This document shows, piece by piece, positions 60,685 to 64,000 of a stretch of 64,000 nucleotides of DNA. Where the stretch lies: NCBI RefSeq assembly GCF_000718305.1, contig NZ_JOFQ01000007.1, positions 62,001 through 126,000 of the forward strand, given 5' to 3'. How positions within the stretch are numbered: the first letter of the stretch is position 1; each line of letters starts with the position of its first letter. The notes below the pieces were generated by a model. It did no database searches and was not told the origin of the DNA. It saw only the letters and a list, made by a program, of their open reading frames with translations. This stretch comes from Streptomyces niger. Lineage in GTDB: Bacteria; Actinomycetota; Actinomycetes; Streptomycetales; Streptomycetaceae. Made by a program: the position numbers and the translations under genes.

Positions 60685-63522
60685 GTGACCGCCAAACCCG
60701 CCGACCGGCTGCTGCTCGGCGCCCTGCGCCACAGCGCCCCCCGGGCCTCGGCAGTCCTGCTGCTCACCACCGGCGGCGCCGCGGTCGGTCTCGCCCTCCC
60801 CGTCACCCTCGGCCACACCCTGGACCTGCTGCTCGACGGCCGCCCCGCACAGTCCTGGCTGGCCGCCTGCGCCGGACTGTTCGCGCTGCTCGTCCTGCTC
60901 GGCGCGCTCGACGGCCTGCTCACCGGTACGACGGACGCCCGCGCCACCGTCTGGCTGCGCCGCCGGGCGCTCCGCGGCGTACTGGCCGCCGGGCCCACCG
61001 CCACCGAGCGGTACGAGAACGGCGATCTGGTCGCGCGGGTCGTGGGCAACGCCGCCACCGCCGGCACCGCGCCCACCGCGCTCGCCGCCACCGCGGCCAC
61101 GGCGCTCACCCCGATCGGCGCGCTGGTGGGGCTGGCCCTGCTCGACCCGTGGACCGCGGCCGCTTTCGTCTTCGGGCTGCCACTGCTGGCGCTGCTGATG
61201 CGTGCGTTCGTCCGCGAGACGGGGGACTGCGTGGCGCAGTACCAGCGGATCCAGGGCGACATCGCCGGGCGGCTGCTGGAGGCCATTGGCGGCGCCCGCA
61301 CCATCGCCGCCGCCGGCAGCCACGAACGCGAGGCCGCCCGCATCCTCACGCCGCTGCCCGCCCTCTCCCGCCAGGGCCACCGCATGTGGCGGGTGCAGGG
61401 CCGGTCCACCGCCCAGGCCGCGGCCCTGGTCCCGCTGCTCCAGCTGGCCGTGTTCGCGGTCGGCGGGCTGCGGCTGCTGACCGGCGCCCTCACCCTCGGC
61501 GACCTGCTCGCCGCCTCCCGGTACGCGGTGCTCGCGGCCGGCGTCGGCACGCTCGTCGGCCACCTCAACGGCCTGGTCCACAGCCGCGCCGCGGCCCGCC
61601 GCCTCACCGCGCTCCAGGACCTCCCCGCGATCGAATACGGCGACGTGGAGGCGACGGAAGGGCGCGCCGCGGAGACGGGCTCCTCGGCGGAGTCGGGCGC
61701 CGGGGTGGACGCCGGCGGTGAAGGGGGCGCCGCGGCGTGCACGGGGGCGCTGGAACTGCGCGGCATCACGGTACGGAAGGCCGGCCACACCGTCCTGGAC
61801 GGCCTCGACCTGACCGTCCCCGGCGGCTGCACGATGGCCGTCGTCGGCCGCTCCGGCACCGGCAAGTCCGTCCTCGCCGCCGTCGCCGGGCGCCTGATCG
61901 AACCCGACGCCGGCGAAGTCCTGCTGGACGGCGAACCGCTGCGCCGGCTCAGCCACTACGCGCTGCGGCGCTCCGTCGGCTACGCCTTCGCACGGCCCGC
62001 GCTGCTGGGCGACACGGTCCACGACACCGTCGCGTACGGGGTGTACGAGCCGGGGCCGGGCGACGTGGAGGCGGCGGCGCACGCGGCGGGCGCGGCGTCC
62101 TTCATCCGGCGGCTGCCCGAGGGGTACGCCACGCCCTGCGCCGACGTGCCGCTGTCGGGCGGGGAGATCCAGCGGCTGGGGCTGGCCCGCGCGTTCGCGC
62201 ACGCCGAGCGGCTGCTGATCCTCGACGACGCGACGTCCAGCCTCGACACGGTCACCGAACTGCGCGTCGGCCGTGCGCTGCTGCGGGACGTACGGGCCGG
62301 CACCCGGCTGATCATCGCGCACCGGGCCGCCACCGCCGCCCGCGCGGACCTGGTCGCCTGGCTCGACGCGGGCTTCATCCGGGCGCTGGCGCCGCACGCG
62401 ACGCTCTGGGAGGACCCGCGCTACCGGGCCCTGTTCGGGCAGGACGAGCCGGCGCCGCCGGCGGAGGAGAGCGGGCAGCCGCCCCACCGGTGGCAGGTAC
62501 CGGTCGCGGCGGAGGACGGGACGGCGGAGCAGGACCGGACGACGGCCAGGCTCCCGGTGCGCAGGCGCCCGGCGGACGGCCCGGCGGTGGAAAAGCCGCC
62601 GGCCGGCGGTCCCGGCCCCCGCCCGCGCCGGGCCATCGGCCACGGCGCGGCCACCGCCCAGCGGGAGGGGGCAGGAGCCGGCGCGCCGAACGGCGGCCCC
62701 GCGGACGCCGGGCCCGCGAACAACGGCCGGTCGGACGCGGGCGGTTCGGATGCGGGCGGTTCGGATGCGGGCCGACCGGGGCGCGGGGCCTCGCGCGGCG
62801 GCTCGTCGGGCCGGGACTTCCCGGGGCGGGGGGCCCGGCGGATCGGGGGGCCCGCCGGTGCGCGGCCGGCCGATGCACGAGGGGAGGGGCTGACGCCCGT
62901 GGAGGCGCAGTGGTCGCCCTCGTCGCCCGGCGCCGCGGACGTGCCGGACATCCCGAACGTGCCGGACATCCCGAACGTGCCGAGCTGGGCCCACGGCCGG
63001 CGGGCCCCGGGCGGCGAGGCGCAGGCACCCGAGGGGAGGCCGGCGTCGGAGGGGAGGCCGGTACCCGGCGGGTGGCCGGTGCCGGAGGGCATCCCGATAC
63101 CGGAGGGCATGCCCGTCACGCAGCGCCGGCGCCGTGCCCTGGCGGACCTGCTCTCCCAGACCGGGCCTCAGCCGCCGGCACCGGCCCCACGGGTCGCACG
63201 CCCCGGACACCGCCCCTTGGGCCACGGACACCGGCCTGCGGGGGAGAGCCCGACCCCGACGCCGACCCCGAATCCGACTCCGCCCTCGGCCCCGGCCCCG
63301 CCCCCGACTCCGCCCTCGGCCCCGGCCCCGGGGCCGGACGTCTCGACCGCCGGTCCGAAGGGGCAGTCCGGCTCGGCGACTTCGTCCGGCCCGGCGGCAC
63401 CGGGGCCGGAAGGGGGCGCCCCGGCGCCTTCCGGGCGGCCGGTGGCCGGGCCTGAGATGACCGCCGCCCGGGTCGTGGCGCTCGGCGAGCGGTGGGCCGT
63501 GCAGCGGCGGGGGAACCAGTGA
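60685..63522 (+). CDS. ABC exporter (RamA/AmfB-like) with a long disordered C-terminal tail
   Basis: 945 residues from GTG 60685 behind GGGAGGAAG. Residues 1-320 are a six-helix exporter membrane domain. Residues 365-595 are the ATPase: Walker A VVGRSGTGKSVLA, signature LSGGEIQRLGLA, Walker B LLILDDATSSLD, H-loop IIAHRAA. The last 350 residues are unfolded Pro/Gly/Ala sequence with repeats (SDAGGSDAGG; DIPNVPDIPNVP; EGRPASEGRP; PTPTPTPNPTPP). Typical RamA proteins end near residue 600, so the tail is a major extension. Its stop overlaps the next gene (GTGA). It should export the lanthipeptide. Confidence 0.88.
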   Translation: MTAKPADRLLLGALRHSAPRASAVLLLTTGGAAVGLALPVTLGHTLDLLLDGRPAQSWLAACAGLFALLVLLGALDGLLTGTTDARATVWLRRRALRGVLAAGPTATERYENGDLVARVVGNAATAGTAPTALAATAATALTPIGALVGLALLDPWTAAAFVFGLPLLALLMRAFVRETGDCVAQYQRIQGDIAGRLLEAIGGARTIAAAGSHEREAARILTPLPALSRQGHRMWRVQGRSTAQAAALVPLLQLAVFAVGGLRLLTGALTLGDLLAASRYAVLAAGVGTLVGHLNGLVHSRAAARRLTALQDLPAIEYGDVEATEGRAAETGSSAESGAGVDAGGEGGAAACTGALELRGITVRKAGHTVLDGLDLTVPGGCTMAVVGRSGTGKSVLAAVAGRLIEPDAGEVLLDGEPLRRLSHYALRRSVGYAFARPALLGDTVHDTVAYGVYEPGPGDVEAAAHAAGAASFIRRLPEGYATPCADVPLSGGEIQRLGLARAFAHAERLLILDDATSSLDTVTELRVGRALLRDVRAGTRLIIAHRAATAARADLVAWLDAGFIRALAPHATLWEDPRYRALFGQDEPAPPAEESGQPPHRWQVPVAAEDGTAEQDRTTARLPVRRRPADGPAVEKPPAGGPGPRPRRAIGHGAATAQREGAGAGAPNGGPADAGPANNGRSDAGGSDAGGSDAGRPGRGASRGGSSGRDFPGRGARRIGGPAGARPADARGEGLTPVEAQWSPSSPGAADVPDIPNVPDIPNVPSWAHGRRAPGGEAQAPEGRPASEGRPVPGGWPVPEGIPIPEGMPVTQRRRRALADLLSQTGPQPPAPAPRVARPGHRPLGHGHRPAGESPTPTPTPNPTPPSAPAPPPTPPSAPAPGPDVSTAGPKGQSGSATSSGPAAPGPEGGAPAPSGRPVAGPEMTAARVVALGERWAVQRRGNQ
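62740..63345 (+). repeat. Tandem low-complexity repeats in the transporter tail
   Basis: Direct repeats include GGTTCGGATGCGGGC near 62744-62776, a 15-bp unit encoding PNVPD near 62946-62978, and CTCGGCCCCGGCCCC with CCGACTCC units near 63283-63328. They indicate expansion by slippage or unequal crossover within the coding sequence. Confidence 0.7.
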
Positions 63523-64000
63523 GCGCGGACGGTGCGCGGGTCGCCGGTGAGGAGCGGTCCGCAGTGGGTTCCGCGGCGGACTCCGCGGCGGAATCCGCGG
63601 CGGAATCCGCGGTGGAAGAGATACGGACGGCAGTGACCGGTGGGAGAACGGCAGTGACCGGTACGAACGGGAGCGACAGCGGAGTGCGCGGCGAAGCGAG
63701 AAGAACGGACGGCGAGGAGCGGTTGCGGGACGGGGCGCGGCGGTTCCTGGGCCGGCGGCGGGCCGTCGTGGCGCGGCTGGCCGCCTGGTCCGTCGCCGAG
63801 GCGGCCCAGACGTTCCTGCTCGGCTTCGCACTGGCCAGGGCCGTCGACGACGGCTTCCTCGCCGGCCGATCGACCGTCGGGCTCGGCTGGCTGGCCGCCG
63901 CCGCGCTGGCCGTCGCGGTCGGCGCGTACGGTACGGGCCGGGTCTACCGTTCCGTCGCCGACCTCGTCGAACCGCTCCGCGACGAGCTGCTCCGACGGGT
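63519..64000 (+). CDS. Second ABC exporter (RamB/AmfA-like), C-terminus off the right edge
   Basis: About 160 codons are visible from GTG 63519, overlapping the previous stop. The N-terminus is a repetitive Ala/Glu/Ser head (SAAESAAESAVEE) and a duplicated AVTG-T/G motif, both visible as DNA repeats. From residue 85 (RRFLGRRRAVVARLAAWSVAEAAQTFLLGFALARAVDDGFL) the first transmembrane helices of a type I exporter begin. RamA and RamB heterodimerise in SapB export, and I infer the same pair here. No ATPase domain is visible because the gene is cut. Confidence 0.8.
   Translation, partial: MSADGARVAGEERSAVGSAADSAAESAAESAVEEIRTAVTGGRTAVTGTNGSDSGVRGEARRTDGEERLRDGARRFLGRRRAVVARLAAWSVAEAAQTFLLGFALARAVDDGFLAGRSTVGLGWLAAAALAVAVGAYGTGRVYRSVADLVEPLRDELLRR

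Noticed and set aside
60467..60688. A 73-codon frame (CQVQLSSSS...) as a lanthipeptide precursor
   Set aside because: It has no leader motif or Ser-x2-Ser-x3-Cys core, and its sequence comes from the simple DNA repeats.
60661..63831. A 1056-codon minus-strand open frame
   Set aside because: It is antisense to the RamA-like transporter, which shows clear ABC motifs; the antisense translation is Arg/Gly repeats only.

Overview
The window is high-GC actinobacterial DNA, almost certainly from a Streptomyces. GTG starts are frequent, ATGA/GTGA stop-start overlaps are common, and several families typical of the genus occur: DUF6230/DUF6114, SCO2322, a class III lanthionine synthetase of the RamC type, and a Ter-associated biosynthetic module. 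Most of it is ordinary chromosome. One sharply bounded mobile element lies at 31279-40823.

Region 1 (1-30.8 kb). A TerD gene, cut by the left edge, is divergent from a three-gene Ter-associated operon: CitE-like aldolase, PRTase/TRSP/PELOTA fusion and HAD phosphatase. Next come an FmdB zinc-ribbon protein, KDPG aldolase with a broken KDG-kinase remnant, membrane and coiled-coil proteins, tRNA-Val(UAC), and regulators (CheB-like, Crp/Fnr, STAS). These are followed by a GT-C glycosyltransferase, a methyltransferase, a double universal stress protein, DedA, a Cu/Zn-SOD-like secreted protein, DoxX, PhoD, a secreted HNH nuclease and a FetB-like permease. A yybP-ykoY (Mn2+) riboswitch then precedes a TMEM165/GDT1-family exporter, and the region ends with a HAD phosphatase, a peptidoglycan-binding protein and an MFS pump fused to a MarR domain.

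Region 2 (31.28-40.82 kb). A 9.5-kb element is bounded by a 10-bp direct repeat. It carries a large serine integrase, a primase/helicase-like DUF3631 ATPase flanked by mirror-image TGTCCCG iterons, a small helical protein, a scaffold-like protein, an HK97-type major capsid protein, and a cargo block (XRE-TPR regulator, three overlapping small ORFs, radical SAM enzyme, small ORF). It has no visible terminase, portal or tail genes. It is inserted in the first codons of a MhuD-like heme-degrading monooxygenase gene, inside the codons for the heme-contacting Asn, and supplies a replacement start codon. The orphaned native start lies at the right end. It looks like a capsid-encoding phage satellite or a related minimal element.

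Region 3 (41-57.5 kb). This holds a ProP-type MFS transporter, the DUF6230/DUF6114 membrane pair with a secreted protein, and a CYP125-like P450 divergent from a FadA5-like thiolase. A strongly similar operator recurs between a metallo-beta-lactamase-fold hydrolase and an aldehyde dehydrogenase/ferredoxin pair at 55.7 kb, so these two loci are probably one sterol/side-chain-type regulon. Between them lies a cobalamin-uptake operon under a B12 riboswitch: alpha/alpha-barrel surface protein, SCO2322 protein, EcfT, fused EcfA1A2 and S component.

Region 4 (57.6-64 kb). A RamC/AmfT-like class III lanthionine synthetase is followed by two ABC exporter genes, the second cut by the right edge. No precursor peptide was recognised in the slot between synthetase and transporter, which instead holds short repeats. 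The first transporter has a very long repetitive disordered tail.
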